32,071 bases of DNA from Actinomycetes bacterium (lineage in GTDB: Bacteria; Actinomycetota; Actinomycetes; S36-B12; UBA5976): the NCBI GenBank assembly GCA_021814565.1, contig JAKAIC010000013.1, positions 1 through 32,071 on the forward strand. Reading direction: 5' to 3'. This document shows, one piece after another, positions 7,840-15,785 of the stretch. The position numbers and the translations under genes were made by a program. The stretch's first letter is position 1. Every line of letters begins with the position of its first letter. Below the pieces are notes generated by a model. That model did no database searches. It was not told the origin of the DNA and saw only the letters and a program-made list of their open reading frames with translations.

Positions 7840-8946
7840 TCAGGCGGGCAGTTGCTGCTGCCTGCGCCAGCGGATGGCGGACTCGATGAACTCGTCGATC
7901 TCGCCGTCGAGCACAGCAGCGGTGTTGCCGGTCTCGGTTTCCGTCCGGGAATCCTTGACCATCTGGTAGGGATGCAGCACGTAATTGCGCATCTGCGTAC
8001 CCCAGGAGCCCGGCGAGTCGCCCTTGATGGCATCGAGCTTGGCCTGCCGCTCCTTGCGGGCCAGGTCCAGCAGTTTGGCCTGGAGCACGACCATGGCAGT
8101 GGCGCGGTTCTGTATCTGCGAGCGCTCGTTCTGGCAGGACACCACGATGCCGGTGGGCAGATGGGTGATGCGGACGGCGGAATCGGTGGTGTTCACGCCC
8201 TGACCGCCGGGACCGGATGAGCGGTACACATCCACGCGGATGTCGTCGTCGGGGATCTCCACGTTGTCAGCCTCGTCAAGCGCGGGGATGACGTCCACGC
8301 GCGCAAAGGAGGTCTGCCGCCGGCCCTGGTTGTCGAAGGGCGAGATGCGGACCAGCCGGTGGGTGCCGGCCTCGACCGAGAGGGTGCCGTAGGCGTAGGG
8401 GGCATGCACGGCGAATTCGGCGGACTTGATTCCTGCTTCCTCCGCGTAGGAGACGTCGAAGACCTCTGTGGGCCAGCCATGGCGCTCGCAGTAGCGGAGG
8501 TACATGCGAAGCAGCATCTCCGTCCAGTCGGCGGCATCCACGCCACCGGCACCGGCTTGCACCGTGATCACAGCCTCACGGGAGTCGTACTCGCCGCTCA
8601 ACAGCGTGCGCACCTCCAGTTCGGAGACCATGTGCTCGAGCTCGGTGATCTCCTTGTCCGCTTCGGCCAGGGAGTCGGCATCGGCCTCCGCCTCGGCCAG
8701 CTCGAGCAGGATGGGGACGTCATCAACGCGCCGGCGCAGCGTCACCACGCGGTTGCGTTCCGCCTGCAGGTAGGAGAGGCGGGACGTCACCTTCTGCGCA
8801 TGCGCCTGATCGTTCCAGAGGGTGGGTTCGGCCGCCTGCTCCTCGAGCTCGGCTATGTCACGACCCATCTTGGGCAGGTCGAGCACCCTTTCGATATTGC
8901 GCAGGGTCGCGTCGACCTCGGACCAGGTTTCTCGCGGATCAGCCAT
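7840..8946 (-). CDS. prfB: Peptide chain release factor 2
   Basis: RF2 reads UGA and UAA stop codons and triggers peptidyl-tRNA hydrolysis. The 368-residue protein has an N-terminal helical domain (1-110), the stop-codon recognition tripeptide SPF at 202-204 and the GGQ motif at 247-249 inside [10 protein letters not shown]. The reading frame is continuous, so the UGA-dependent +1 frameshift that autoregulates prfB in many other bacteria is absent. The ATG at 8946 has no Shine-Dalgarno. A TAGAAT hexamer ends 8 nt before it, so the mRNA is probably leaderless or nearly so. Location upstream of ftsE is the usual actinobacterial order. Confidence 0.97.
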   Translation of the reverse strand: MADPRETWSEVDATLRNIERVLDLPKMGRDIAELEEQAAEPTLWNDQAHAQKVTSRLSYLQAERNRVVTLRRRVDDVPILLELAEAEADADSLAEADKEITELEHMVSELEVRTLLSGEYDSREAVITVQAGAGGVDAADWTEMLLRMYLRYCERHGWPTEVFDVSYAEEAGIKSAEFAVHAPYAYGTLSVEAGTHRLVRISPFDNQGRRQTSFARVDVIPALDEADNVEIPDDDIRVDVYRSSGPGGQGVNTTDSAVRITHLPTGIVVSCQNERSQIQNRATAMVVLQAKLLDLARKERQAKLDAIKGDSPGSWGTQMRNYVLHPYQMVKDSRTETETGNTAAVLDGEIDEFIESAIRWRRQQQLPA

Positions 8947-8954
8947 GAGGGACG

Positions 8955-8960
8955 ATTCTA
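8955..8960 (-). promoter_or_regulatory. Candidate -10 hexamer of a leaderless prfB promoter
   Basis: TAGAAT (5 of 6 to TATAAT) lies 8 nt upstream of the prfB ATG, which lacks a Shine-Dalgarno. Transcription would start at or within 1-2 nt of the start codon. No clear -35 is seen. Confidence 0.5.
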
Positions 8961-8984
8961 CTTGCCACTGCAGGGCTTCCAGCG

Positions 8985-9410
8985 TCAGAGCCGCGTAGGC
9001 ATGGCCGCTGCTGCGCTGGCCCGGATGCGCAGGCTGTCATCGGTGACGAAGCCGGAGATGAGTGCGGGCACTGCTGCGGACACCGTGACCTCCACGGTGG
9101 TCAGGTTCACGTCCACGGCCTCGAGTCGCACGTCGGTGAGGCGAGCGTCATCGACACCGTCTACCGCGGCCTGGGCCAGGTTGCGAGCCGCTTGGGGGTC
9201 CAGGCGGAGCACATCGTCAACGCCGCCGGTGTACACCGCGGCCAGGTCCACGGCGTTGGCCGCAGCCAGTGCCGCTGTGTCTGCCACCGTCAGCAGTGCG
9301 GACCGGCGCATGAAGAGGTTGGAGGTGTCAGCCAGGACCAGGGTGACGAGCAGTACCAGCAGCACCCCGCCGAGTGCGGTGATGAGCACCGTGCCCTCGT
9401 CGCGCCTCAC
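8985..9410 (-). CDS. TadG-like (Flp pilus / TadE-neighbourhood) membrane-anchored protein
   Basis: The 141-residue product starts [21 protein letters not shown], a basic N-terminus followed by one hydrophobic helix. This is typical of TadG-like and minor-pilin-like proteins encoded at the end of actinobacterial Tad loci. The rest ([17 protein letters not shown] ... [17 protein letters not shown]) is Ala-rich, with the [12 protein letters not shown] pattern of TadE/TadG proteins. Its GTG start overlaps the stop of the preceding TadE-type gene by 4 nt (GTGA), so it is translationally coupled. The likely role is as a pseudopilin or assembly factor. It ends 38 bp before the prfB start. Confidence 0.75.
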   Translation of the reverse strand: MRRDEGTVLITALGGVLLVLLVTLVLADTSNLFMRRSALLTVADTAALAAANAVDLAAVYTGGVDDVLRLDPQAARNLAQAAVDGVDDARLTDVRLEAVDVNLTTVEVTVSAAVPALISGFVTDDSLRIRASAAAAMPTRL

Positions 9411-9823
9411 GCCGGCGCCTGACGATAGGGCTCCATGACGAATACATTCGAAGCGCGCAGGGGCAGATTGCCATTGAATGGTGGCACCCCCACTCGTGCC
9501 GTGGTCTGTATCAGGACACGGACGGTGGCGCCGGGCATGAGGCAGTTGGCGGTGTCGCAGGTGACGGAGACCTGGTCGCTGGTGATGGTGAGGCCGTGGT
9601 TGCGCCCGGCTAGATAGGCCGAGCGCCAGGCCGCGTAACGACCGGTGGTGTCCACATCGGAGTTGGCGTAGGCGCGGGCCGCCATCTGCGCGGCACCGTT
9701 GACACCGAAGACAGCGGATTGCAGCTGCGAAAGCCCGATGATGCCGTATACCAGCGGGATCATGAGAATGACCGCGACACCGATGAACTCGAGGCTGGCG
9801 TTACCAGCGTCACTGCGGTTCAC
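9407..9823 (-). CDS. TadE-like minor pilin / pilus assembly protein (second copy)
   Basis: The 138-residue product has the TadE signature near the N-terminus (SDAGNASLEFIGVAVILMIPLVYGIIGLSQLQSAV): a Glu inside the first helix after a small-residue processing-like site. A globular part follows with one Cys pair (VSVTCDTANCLMPGA). The start is taken as GTG 9823 because it overlaps the upstream TadE stop by 4 nt (GTGA); the longer open frame upstream lies inside tadE and is not family-like. It probably forms part of the Flp-pilus tip or assembly platform. Confidence 0.75.
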   Translation of the reverse strand: MNRSDAGNASLEFIGVAVILMIPLVYGIIGLSQLQSAVFGVNGAAQMAARAYANSDVDTTGRYAAWRSAYLAGRNHGLTITSDQVSVTCDTANCLMPGATVRVLIQTTARVGVPPFNGNLPLRASNVFVMEPYRQAPA

Positions 9824-10203
9824 AGCGCCCAGACCTCGTGGTAGGCGGACGCGGTGGTCGTCATGATCGAGGGTCCGATGGGGCCCAGCAACGGCAATTG
9901 GGTTCGCACACGCAGGGTCAGGGTGTTGAGCGTTGACGTCCAGCTGATGCTGGCGATGGCGTCGTTGGGTACATCGCGCGCCATCAACACACGCAATCGA
10001 CGCTCCCCCGCCGCGATGTCGCCGTTGTAGGCCGCCGCCACCCGCACCGCATCCTCCGCTGCACACGCCACGATGGCGTGCGTGTGCAGCGTGAACGCGA
10101 GCTGCAGCATGGCAAGCACCATGCCGATGACCAGCGGGGTCACCAGTGTGAAATCCACCACGGCCGACCCCCGGTCGTCAGACGCCGACTGACGACAGGG
10201 CAC
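9820..10203 (-). CDS. tadE: TadE family pilus assembly protein
   Basis: The 127-residue product begins MPCRQSASDDRGSAVVDFTLVTPLVIGMVLAMLQLAF. This is the standard TadE pattern (RG-S-A-x-V-[DE]-F-x-L-hydrophobic helix), with Asp at the conserved acidic position of the helix. The rest has the AAEDAVRVAAAYNGD segment seen in the family. The GTG start at 10203 lies inside the end of the Flp-like gene (26-nt overlap), and its stop overlaps the next gene by 4 nt. TadE proteins are prepilin-like and needed for Flp pilus assembly. Confidence 0.82.
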   Translation of the reverse strand: MPCRQSASDDRGSAVVDFTLVTPLVIGMVLAMLQLAFTLHTHAIVACAAEDAVRVAAAYNGDIAAGERRLRVLMARDVPNDAIASISWTSTLNTLTLRVRTQLPLLGPIGPSIMTTTASAYHEVWAL

Positions 10204-10375
10204 GGGTGAGGATGGCGTTGAGCTGGCCGTCGGCGAGCAACCAGATACCGGAGACCAGCCCCGCCGTCATCAGCGTCACGAGCACCCAGCCCGGTACGTC
10301 GCCCCGATCGCTGGTAGGCCGGCGCATCCCTTGTGGGGTGCGCGCCTGGATCCTGACGGGAGTGTGCATGTGCAT
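10178..10375 (-). CDS. Small Flp-pilin-like protein of the Tad locus
   Basis: The 65-residue product consists of a short basic N-terminus, then DRGDVPGWVLVTLMTAGLVSGIWLLADGQLNAILTRALSSVG: one hydrophobic helix followed by an amphipathic end. This arrangement and its place between tadC and tadE are those of the small Flp-like pilin of actinobacterial Tad operons, so it is the candidate structural pilin. AAGGAAAGGA precedes two possible ATGs (10375 and 10369); the second has the better spacing. No classical GxxxxEY prepilin cleavage motif is present. Confidence 0.7.
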   Translation of the reverse strand: MHMHTPVRIQARTPQGMRRPTSDRGDVPGWVLVTLMTAGLVSGIWLLADGQLNAILTRALSSVGV

Positions 10376-10383
10376 TCCTTTCC

Positions 10384-11247
10384 TTATTGGGCCATGGCCG
10401 TGAGTTCGCGGAATCCGGGGAAGAGGGCAACCAGGACGATGGTCGGCAGCACGAAGAAGACAACGGGCGCCATCATCATCAGTTCCCGCCTGCCTGCACG
10501 CTCGAGCAACAGTCGTCGTGACTCGTTGCGGGCGTCGGCTGCCTGCGCGTGCAGCACATCGACGATGGGTGTGCCGCGCTCCAGCGCGATGCGCAGCGCA
10601 TCGATGAAGCGGCCGATGCTGGCCAGCGGCAGGCGCTGCTGCACCGACGTGAGCGCGCGATCGAGATTGCTACCGCCATGGATCTCGGCCAGCACCCGAG
10701 CGAACTCGTCCACCAGCACGCCCTGTTCATGGCGCGTGAGCAGTTCCATGGCCTGCGGTAGTGCCGCCCCTGCACCGACCGCAAGCGCCAGCGATTCGGC
10801 GACGCCGGGCAGTTCGATGGCAGCGCGTCGCTGACGCCTGCGGGCGGCGCCGTCGAGTCGTCGTTCCGCGATCAGCCAGGCGCTCGCACCGCAGACCGCA
10901 AGCAGTGGCAGCGCAGCGGCCGGTTGACGGACACTGCCCAGTGTCATGATGGCGGCAAGCAGGGCCGCACTGACACTGAGCCCGACAGCGGTTGCCAGGA
11001 CCACGGACAGCAAGTGCGCGGAGGGATCGGGCCTGAGGCCGGCGCGCATTTGTCGCAGCGCGATCCCTCGCAGCCGCTCCTCGCCGACCAGCCGGGTGAG
11101 CGATGCACCTGGCCGTTGGGGCAGCGGATGCAGGTAGGCGTGCACCAGCATGACGAACTGTCGCGCACGCCAGGGCACCCGGGCGGTCACGATGAGGTAC
11201 AGGCCGGTTCCTCCGAGCAGGCCGAGCAGTGCGCCGACCCCGATCAC
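10384..11247 (-). CDS. tadC: Tad pilus inner-membrane platform protein TadC (T2SSF family)
   Basis: The 287-residue product has the GspF/T2SSF domain in its second half: LPGVAESLALAVGAGAALPQAMELL, then EFARVLAEIHGGSNLDRALTSVQQRLP. Membrane helices lie at about residues 3-22, 82-125 and 262-282 (MMMAPVVFFVLPTIVLVALFPG). The GTG start overlaps the tadB stop by 4 nt (GTGA). With TadB it forms the membrane platform on which the TadA ATPase acts. The Flp-like pilin gene begins 8 nt after it. Confidence 0.85.
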   Translation of the reverse strand: MIGVGALLGLLGGTGLYLIVTARVPWRARQFVMLVHAYLHPLPQRPGASLTRLVGEERLRGIALRQMRAGLRPDPSAHLLSVVLATAVGLSVSAALLAAIMTLGSVRQPAAALPLLAVCGASAWLIAERRLDGAARRRQRRAAIELPGVAESLALAVGAGAALPQAMELLTRHEQGVLVDEFARVLAEIHGGSNLDRALTSVQQRLPLASIGRFIDALRIALERGTPIVDVLHAQAADARNESRRLLLERAGRRELMMMAPVVFFVLPTIVLVALFPGFRELTAMAQ

Positions 11248-12041
11248 GCGCCCACCCCGTCCAGCCGGGCGATGCGTCGCATGGCGGCGTAGGCAAGGAC
11301 CGAACTCAAGGCAACCCCCACCAGCACCCCGGCACCCGCACTGCTGCGATAGGCCTCCACTGTCGAGGGACGCGCCGACAGCATGACGAGCACCACCCAG
11401 GGTGCGGCCACCGCCATGCGCGCGGAGTTGACCGACCAGGATTGCCGCGCCAGCAACTCCCCGCGCAACTGCAGTTCGGCGCGGATGAAGACACCGAGGG
11501 AACGCAGCACCTGCGTGAGGTCGCCGCCACCGACGTCCCGCGCCATCACCAGGGCATGGGCCACTTGATCGAAGATGCCGTCGTGGATCTCGACACGCAG
11601 CGCTTCGAGGGCCGCGGAGAAGTCGCCAGTGCGCGCGTAGTGGGCGTCGAAGTCACGGAATGCCGGCTGCAGGTTGGCGGGCGCCGGGCGACCGGCCTTG
11701 CTGATGGCCTCGGGCAGGTTGAGTCCCGCACGCACCGCACTGGTGACATCGTCCAGCAGGTTGGGCCAGGCCTGTTCCCGAGCCGTGCGTCGCCTGGCTT
11801 CGCGTCTCCGGCGCAGCGCGGACGGGATGAAGCAGGCGCTGACGGCCGCCAGCAGCGCGATGATGGGAACGCTGGTGATGATCAGCGCCACCGCTGCAGC
11901 GGCCAGCGCAGCGGCCAGGGCTGGCGCGGGGTTGCTGACCCGTCGGCTGCGACGTGCGGGCGCCGATACCCGGGGCCGGTACAGGCCATCGATCACCAGC
12001 AAGCCGCCGACGAGCAGCAGGCTGCAGATGAGCGCGATCAT
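11244..12041 (-). CDS. tadB: Tad pilus inner-membrane platform protein TadB (T2SSF family)
   Basis: The 265-residue product contains an N-terminal helix, an Arg-rich linker, a hydrophobic hairpin at about 42-75 and a GspF-type domain (WPNLLDDVTSAVRAGLNLPEAI ... FDQVAHALVMARDVGGGDLTQVLRSL). C-terminal helices follow (APWVVLVMLSARP). The ATG at 12041 overlaps the tadA stop (ATGA). Its order directly after tadA and before tadC distinguishes TadB from TadC. Confidence 0.85.
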   Translation of the reverse strand: MIALICSLLLVGGLLVIDGLYRPRVSAPARRSRRVSNPAPALAAALAAAAVALIITSVPIIALLAAVSACFIPSALRRRREARRRTAREQAWPNLLDDVTSAVRAGLNLPEAISKAGRPAPANLQPAFRDFDAHYARTGDFSAALEALRVEIHDGIFDQVAHALVMARDVGGGDLTQVLRSLGVFIRAELQLRGELLARQSWSVNSARMAVAAPWVVLVMLSARPSTVEAYRSSAGAGVLVGVALSSVLAYAAMRRIARLDGVGA

Positions 12042-13093
12042 CGACTTCCCCTGAGCAGCGTGGAGAGGCGGAAGCCGTGCGCTTCAAATCGCTCCTCGTG
12101 TCGCGGGAACCCCACATCGCGCACCAGCCGACCATTGCGCCACGAGAACAGCGGAGCCAGTTCGATCTGTCGGTCCTCGATACGCCCGGTGATGGCCACC
12201 ACCTCCTGCACGCGCCGCTGTCCCTGCGGCGTGCTGCGCAGGTGCACGACCACGTCCACGGCACCGGCCACCGTTGGCACCACAAAGGCGCTGGAGATGT
12301 TCTCGCCAGCGAGCAGGGGCAGGGTGCAGAGCTTGGTGACGGCTTCGCGTGCGCTGTTGGCGTGCAGGGTGGCCAGTGAGGGTTGACCGCTGTTCATGGC
12401 GATGAGCAGATCCAACGCTTCGCCCTGTCGAACCTCGCCGATGACGAGACGGTCGGGCCGCATCCGCAACGACTCCTTCACCAGGCGTCGCAAGGGGATT
12501 TCGCCCGTGCCCTCGAGCGAGGCGGGCCGCGTCTGCATGCGTACCCAATCCGGATGGCGCAGCCGCAGTTCCAGCACTTCCTCGCAGGTGATGATGCGTT
12601 CATGCGCCGGCACCGAAGCCAGCAGACAACCCAGCAGTGTGGTCTTGCCTGCGCCGGTGCCACCAGCCACCATGATGTTGAGCCCGCTCACCACGGCCGC
12701 GTGCAGGAAGGATGCGGCCTGCTGCGTGAACAGGCCGCCTGCTGCCAGTTCATGCACCGTCTCCGCCCGGGCGATGAACTTGCGGATGTTGACGCTCCAG
12801 TGGCCGGGCACGATGTCCGGGATCACGGCGTGCAGCCGACTGCCGTCCGGCAGGGTGGCGTCTACAAAGGGACTGCTGAGGTCGAGCCGGCGCCCGGTGC
12901 CGCGCAGCATGCGTTCGACAAGATCGCGCACAGCCGAATCGGTAAGCATGACCGTGGTGAGTTCACTGCGTCCGTCGCGCGAGATGAAAATCCGGTCTGG
13001 GGCGTTGATCCACAGTTCTTCGACGCTGGGATCGTCCAGCAGCGGCTGCAGGGCCCCGAAGCCCGGGTCCACAAGTGCCAGTGCAGCGGTCAT
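12038..13093 (-). CDS. tadA: Tad pilus assembly ATPase TadA (CpaF family)
   Basis: The 351-residue secretion/pilus ATPase powers Flp pilus assembly. It shows the CpaF N-terminal domain (residues 1-115, with DPSVEELWINAPDRIFI), Walker A GGTGAGKT (144-151), the Asp box IITCEEV (167-173), Walker B RLVIGEVRQGE (215-225) and the His box ATLHAN (241-246). It is shorter at the N-terminus than many CpaF proteins (about 400-450 residues). It is the first gene of a seven-gene operon with stop/start overlaps. No TadZ/CpaE-like (Ssd) gene, prepilin peptidase or secretin is present next to it, as expected for a monoderm. No Shine-Dalgarno is evident before the ATG. Confidence 0.93.
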   Translation of the reverse strand: MTAALALVDPGFGALQPLLDDPSVEELWINAPDRIFISRDGRSELTTVMLTDSAVRDLVERMLRGTGRRLDLSSPFVDATLPDGSRLHAVIPDIVPGHWSVNIRKFIARAETVHELAAGGLFTQQAASFLHAAVVSGLNIMVAGGTGAGKTTLLGCLLASVPAHERIITCEEVLELRLRHPDWVRMQTRPASLEGTGEIPLRRLVKESLRMRPDRLVIGEVRQGEALDLLIAMNSGQPSLATLHANSAREAVTKLCTLPLLAGENISSAFVVPTVAGAVDVVVHLRSTPQGQRRVQEVVAITGRIEDRQIELAPLFSWRNGRLVRDVGFPRHEERFEAHGFRLSTLLRGSR

Positions 13094-13117
13094 GGGCGGA
13101 ACCCATCACGACAGCCC

Positions 13118-13141
13118 CTGTGGATGACGCTTCGTCCACAG
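13118..13141. promoter_or_regulatory. Inverted repeat upstream of the tad operon
   Basis: CTGTGGA (13118-13124) and TCCACAG (13135-13141) form a 7-bp perfect inverted repeat with a 10-nt spacer, 25 nt upstream of the tadA start. Each half holds a 9-mer one mismatch from a DnaA box (TCATCCACA on minus, TCGTCCACA on plus). It may be an operator for the tad operon or a DnaA-binding pair. The rest of the 123-bp gap to the FAH gene shows no gene. Confidence 0.4.
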
Positions 13142-13216
13142 ACCTTCGCCTACGGCGTAATCGTGGGCCCAACCTCGCCCGCAGCCGGCTTGGCCGCTTG
13201 CTCCCCCACGCGCTGG

Positions 13217-14032
13217 TCAGGCACGCAGCGGATTGGTCAAGGCACCTAGACCCTCAACCGCGACCGTCACCGTCTGGCCGTCCTTCATTGGCCCGATGCC
13301 GCCGGGCGTGCCGGTGAGGATGACGTCACCGGGGATGAGGGTCATGACATGCGAGATGAACTCGATGATCTCGAAGCAGTCGCGCTCCATGTGATCGAGC
13401 GTGGACGACTGCCGCACCTCACCATCGAGCGTGCAGGTGATGGCCTGGTCGGCAGGCTCGAAGTCGCTGACAATCCAGGGGCCCAATGGGCAGAAGCTGT
13501 CGAAGCCCTTGGCGCGCGTCCACTGCCCGTCGCGCTGCTGCAGGTCACGTGCGGTGACGTCATTGGCCAGCGTGTACCCGAGGATGTACTGGCGGGCGTC
13601 ATCGCGACGCACATTGCGCGCGGTGCGGCCGATGACGATGGCGAGCTCGGCCTCGTGATCCACACGTTCGCTCTGCCATGGCATGGTGATGGCGTCGTTG
13701 GGGCCGATGACGGCGGTGTTGGGCTTGATGAAAATGACCGGCTCGGCGGGAACAGCGCCGCCCATCTCCTTGGCGTGGTCGGCGTAGTTCTTGCCCACAC
13801 ACACGATCTTCGACGGCAGCACCGGTGCCAGCACGCGCACTGCGCCAAGCGGCAGGACAGCGCCCGTGCTCTTCAGCTCACCGAAAGGGTGCGAGGTCAG
13901 GATGTCGACCGTGGCATCGGGCGTGGGAATGCCCCGAGCATCGAGACCGTGGACGACGCCATAGGCCACACGATCGTCCTGGCCCTCTCCCAGCAACTGG
14001 CCGGGGATGGCAACCCGTGCGACGTACATCAT
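13217..14032 (-). CDS. Fumarylacetoacetate hydrolase family protein
   Basis: The 271-residue product belongs to the FAH superfamily of metal-dependent C-C hydrolases, isomerases and decarboxylases. Visible motifs are KIVCVGKNYADHAKEMG, EPVIFIKPNTAVIGPNDAI, the metal-binding VDHEAELAIVIGR (two Glu), GYTLANDVTARDLQ (Asp), KGFDSFCPLGPW and the C-terminal GDVILTGTPGGIGPM. The exact substrate cannot be told. The order cimA-FAH (near gltX) is common in actinobacteria, and the gene may serve oxaloacetate or acylpyruvate clean-up. The first of two adjacent ATGs (14032, 14029) overlaps the cimA stop. AAGGA is better spaced for the second, so the protein may be one residue shorter. Confidence 0.88.
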   Translation of the reverse strand: MMYVARVAIPGQLLGEGQDDRVAYGVVHGLDARGIPTPDATVDILTSHPFGELKSTGAVLPLGAVRVLAPVLPSKIVCVGKNYADHAKEMGGAVPAEPVIFIKPNTAVIGPNDAITMPWQSERVDHEAELAIVIGRTARNVRRDDARQYILGYTLANDVTARDLQQRDGQWTRAKGFDSFCPLGPWIVSDFEPADQAITCTLDGEVRQSSTLDHMERDCFEIIEFISHVMTLIPGDVILTGTPGGIGPMKDGQTVTVAVEGLGALTNPLRA

Positions 14033-15615
14033 GCGTCCTTCCCGGTCTTGAGCAAGCCGAAGGTGAGTGCGTCCTCGAGGGCGATCCAGGAGGCGGCAAT
14101 CACATTCTCGTGCACGCCGACCGTTGTCCACTCGTCGCCGCCATCGCGCGAGCTCACCAGCACACGCGTGGTGGCGCCGGTGCCCTGGGCATCGGCGAGG
14201 ATGCGCACCTTGTAGTCGACCAGGTCGATGTTGCTGAGTTCGGGGTACTGCTGCAGCACGGCACTGCGCAGGGCCGCGTCGAGGGCATTCACGGGACCGT
14301 TGCCCTCGGCTGTGGCGATGACGCGCTCGCCGTTGGCGTGCAGCTTCACCGTGGCTTCCGTGGCCACCGTGCCGTCAGCGTCCTGCTCCACAATGACGCG
14401 CCAGGACTCGACGTCGAAGTACTTGGGCTTGTCCTCGAAACCGTGCTCCAGCACCAGCAATTCGAAGGAGGCATCGGAGGCCTCGAAGGACCAGCCCTTG
14501 TTCTCCAGCTCCTTCACCTTCTCCACCACGCGGGTGACGGCGAAGGAGTCCGGCAGTTCATAGCCCAATTCCCGGCTCTTGAGTTCAACCGACGCCCGGC
14601 CCGCCATCTCCGTGACAAGCACCCGCTGATCATTACCGACGAGCGTGGGGTCCATGTGGTTGTAAAGATGGGCGGAGACCTTGAGCGCGCTCGCGTGCAG
14701 GCCGGCCTTGTGCGCGAAGGCACTGATGCCCGCGTAGGGCTGGTGTGTGTTCGGCGGCAGATTGGCGATGTCGGCGATGGCGTGGCTGATGCGCACCGTC
14801 TCACGCAGCTTGCCCTCCGGCAGCACCTTCATGCCCATCTTCATCTCGAGATTAGCCACCACTGCGAAGAGATCGGCATTGCCGGTGCGTTCGCCATATC
14901 CGTTCGCAGTGCACTGCACGTGGGTGGCGCCGGCCTCGACACCGGCGATGGTGTTGGCCGTCGAGCAGCCGGTGTCATCCTGGCAGTGCATGCCGATGCG
15001 AACACCGCTGCGCGCCTTCACGTCAGCAACGATGTTGTAGACACGGCTCGGCAGCATGCCGCCGTTGGTGTCGCAGAGCACGCCCACTGAGGCGCCTGCC
15101 TCGAAGGCCCGAGTGAGCAGCTGCACGCCGTAGTCCTGATCGGCGAGGTAACCGTCGAAGAAGTGCTCGCAGTCGACGAAGACGCGACGACCGTTGTCAA
15201 CTAGGTACTGGACAGTGTCGAACACCATGGCCAGGTTCTCCTCGTTGGTGGTGCGCAGCGCCTCCTTCACATGCACCACCGATGACTTGGCGACCAGGCA
15301 TACGACCGGCGCTTGCGAGTCAAGCAGGGCCTTGACCTGCGGATCCTCCTGGACCTTGATGCCGGCTTTGCGCGTGGCGCCGAAGGCCACGAGCTGCGCA
15401 TACTTGAAGTCGATCTCCTCCCTGGCCCGGCGGAAGAACTCGGTGTCCTTGGGCAGAGCCCCCGGCCAACCGCCCTCAATGAAGCCCAGGCCGTAGGAGT
15501 CGAGCAGTCGTGCCACCTGCAGTTTGTCAGCGACGCTGTAGCTGATGCCCTCGCGCTGCGCACCATCGCGCAGCGTTGTGTCGTAGACGTGGAAGTCGTC
15601 GGATGGCCGGGTCAT
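14029..15615 (-). CDS. cimA: (R)-citramalate synthase
   Basis: CimA condenses pyruvate and acetyl-CoA to citramalate, the threonine-independent entry to isoleucine. The 528-residue protein has the HMGL-like TIM barrel (FHVYDTTLRDGAQREGISYS near the N-terminus, then GMHCQDDTGCSTANTIAGVEAGATHVQCT). A linker region carries the HKAGLHASA signature, and the C-terminal LeuA-type allosteric domain spans about 390-528. Sequence alone does not separate CimA perfectly from other LeuA-like enzymes. The Ile-rich leader peptide directly upstream, the neighbouring leuB and ilvE, and the separate leuA at 19932 support citramalate synthase. ATG 15615 has AAGGAG 6 nt upstream. The frame is open further upstream, but that part is the attenuator. 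Confidence 0.88.
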   Translation of the reverse strand: MTRPSDDFHVYDTTLRDGAQREGISYSVADKLQVARLLDSYGLGFIEGGWPGALPKDTEFFRRAREEIDFKYAQLVAFGATRKAGIKVQEDPQVKALLDSQAPVVCLVAKSSVVHVKEALRTTNEENLAMVFDTVQYLVDNGRRVFVDCEHFFDGYLADQDYGVQLLTRAFEAGASVGVLCDTNGGMLPSRVYNIVADVKARSGVRIGMHCQDDTGCSTANTIAGVEAGATHVQCTANGYGERTGNADLFAVVANLEMKMGMKVLPEGKLRETVRISHAIADIANLPPNTHQPYAGISAFAHKAGLHASALKVSAHLYNHMDPTLVGNDQRVLVTEMAGRASVELKSRELGYELPDSFAVTRVVEKVKELENKGWSFEASDASFELLVLEHGFEDKPKYFDVESWRVIVEQDADGTVATEATVKLHANGERVIATAEGNGPVNALDAALRSAVLQQYPELSNIDLVDYKVRILADAQGTGATTRVLVSSRDGGDEWTTVGVHENVIAASWIALEDALTFGLLKTGKDA

Positions 15616-15633
15616 CGTGTCTCCTTGGCAATG

Positions 15634-15658
15634 AAAAAGCCCCCGCAATGCGGAGGCT
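15634..15658 (-). terminator. Attenuator terminator before cimA
   Basis: On the minus strand AGCCTCCGC (15658-15650), loop ATT and GCGGGGGCT (15646-15638) pair over 9 bp with one U-G pair, followed directly by a run of T (15638-15634). It ends 18 nt before the cimA ATG. It sits between the leader peptide and the structural gene, so it must work as a conditional terminator. Confidence 0.85.
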
Positions 15659-15682
15659 GCGCGCTGACGTAGGTCAACGCGC
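15659..15682 (-). promoter_or_regulatory. Leader hairpin (pause/competitor structure) before the cimA attenuator
   Basis: GCGCGTTGAC (15682-15673) and GTCAGCGCGC (15668-15659) form a 10-bp stem with one U-G pair and the 4-nt loop CTAC. It begins 2 nt after the leader peptide stop and abuts the terminator hairpin. A ribosome stalled on the Ile codons would cover its 5' arm. I do not see a strong alternative antiterminator pairing by eye. Confidence 0.65.
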
Positions 15683-15684
15683 TG

Positions 15685-15711
15685 TCAAATAATGATCACC
15701 TGAGTGTTCAT
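15685..15711 (-). CDS. cimA attenuator leader peptide MNTQVIII
   Basis: A 9-codon frame (ATG AAC ACT CAG GTG ATC ATT ATT TGA) encodes MNTQVIII. Four of its eight residues are branched-chain, with three consecutive isoleucines just before the stop. It is followed by a 10-bp hairpin and an intrinsic terminator, and cimA starts 70 nt downstream of its stop. This is the layout of ribosome-mediated transcription attenuation. When Ile-tRNA is scarce the ribosome would stall on the Ile codons and let transcription continue into cimA. It is not preceded by a strong Shine-Dalgarno. The function is inferred from structure and codon content. Confidence 0.8.
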   Translation of the reverse strand: MNTQVIII

Positions 15712-15785
15712 GGTGTCAGCAGTCTGCCAGAGACGGCCTGCCGACGGAACCCCGGGTTCCCAGGTTTCCCAGTTTCGTGCCCGAT

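Noticed and set aside
7840-8946. Programmed +1 frameshift in prfB
   Set aside because: The frame is continuous from ATG 8946 to the stop, with no in-frame UGA near codon 25.
10178-10375. Assigning the small tad gene as a classical Flp pilin with a confident cleavage site
   Set aside because: The GxxxxEY-type processing motif is not visible; only position and the single helix support a pilin-like role.
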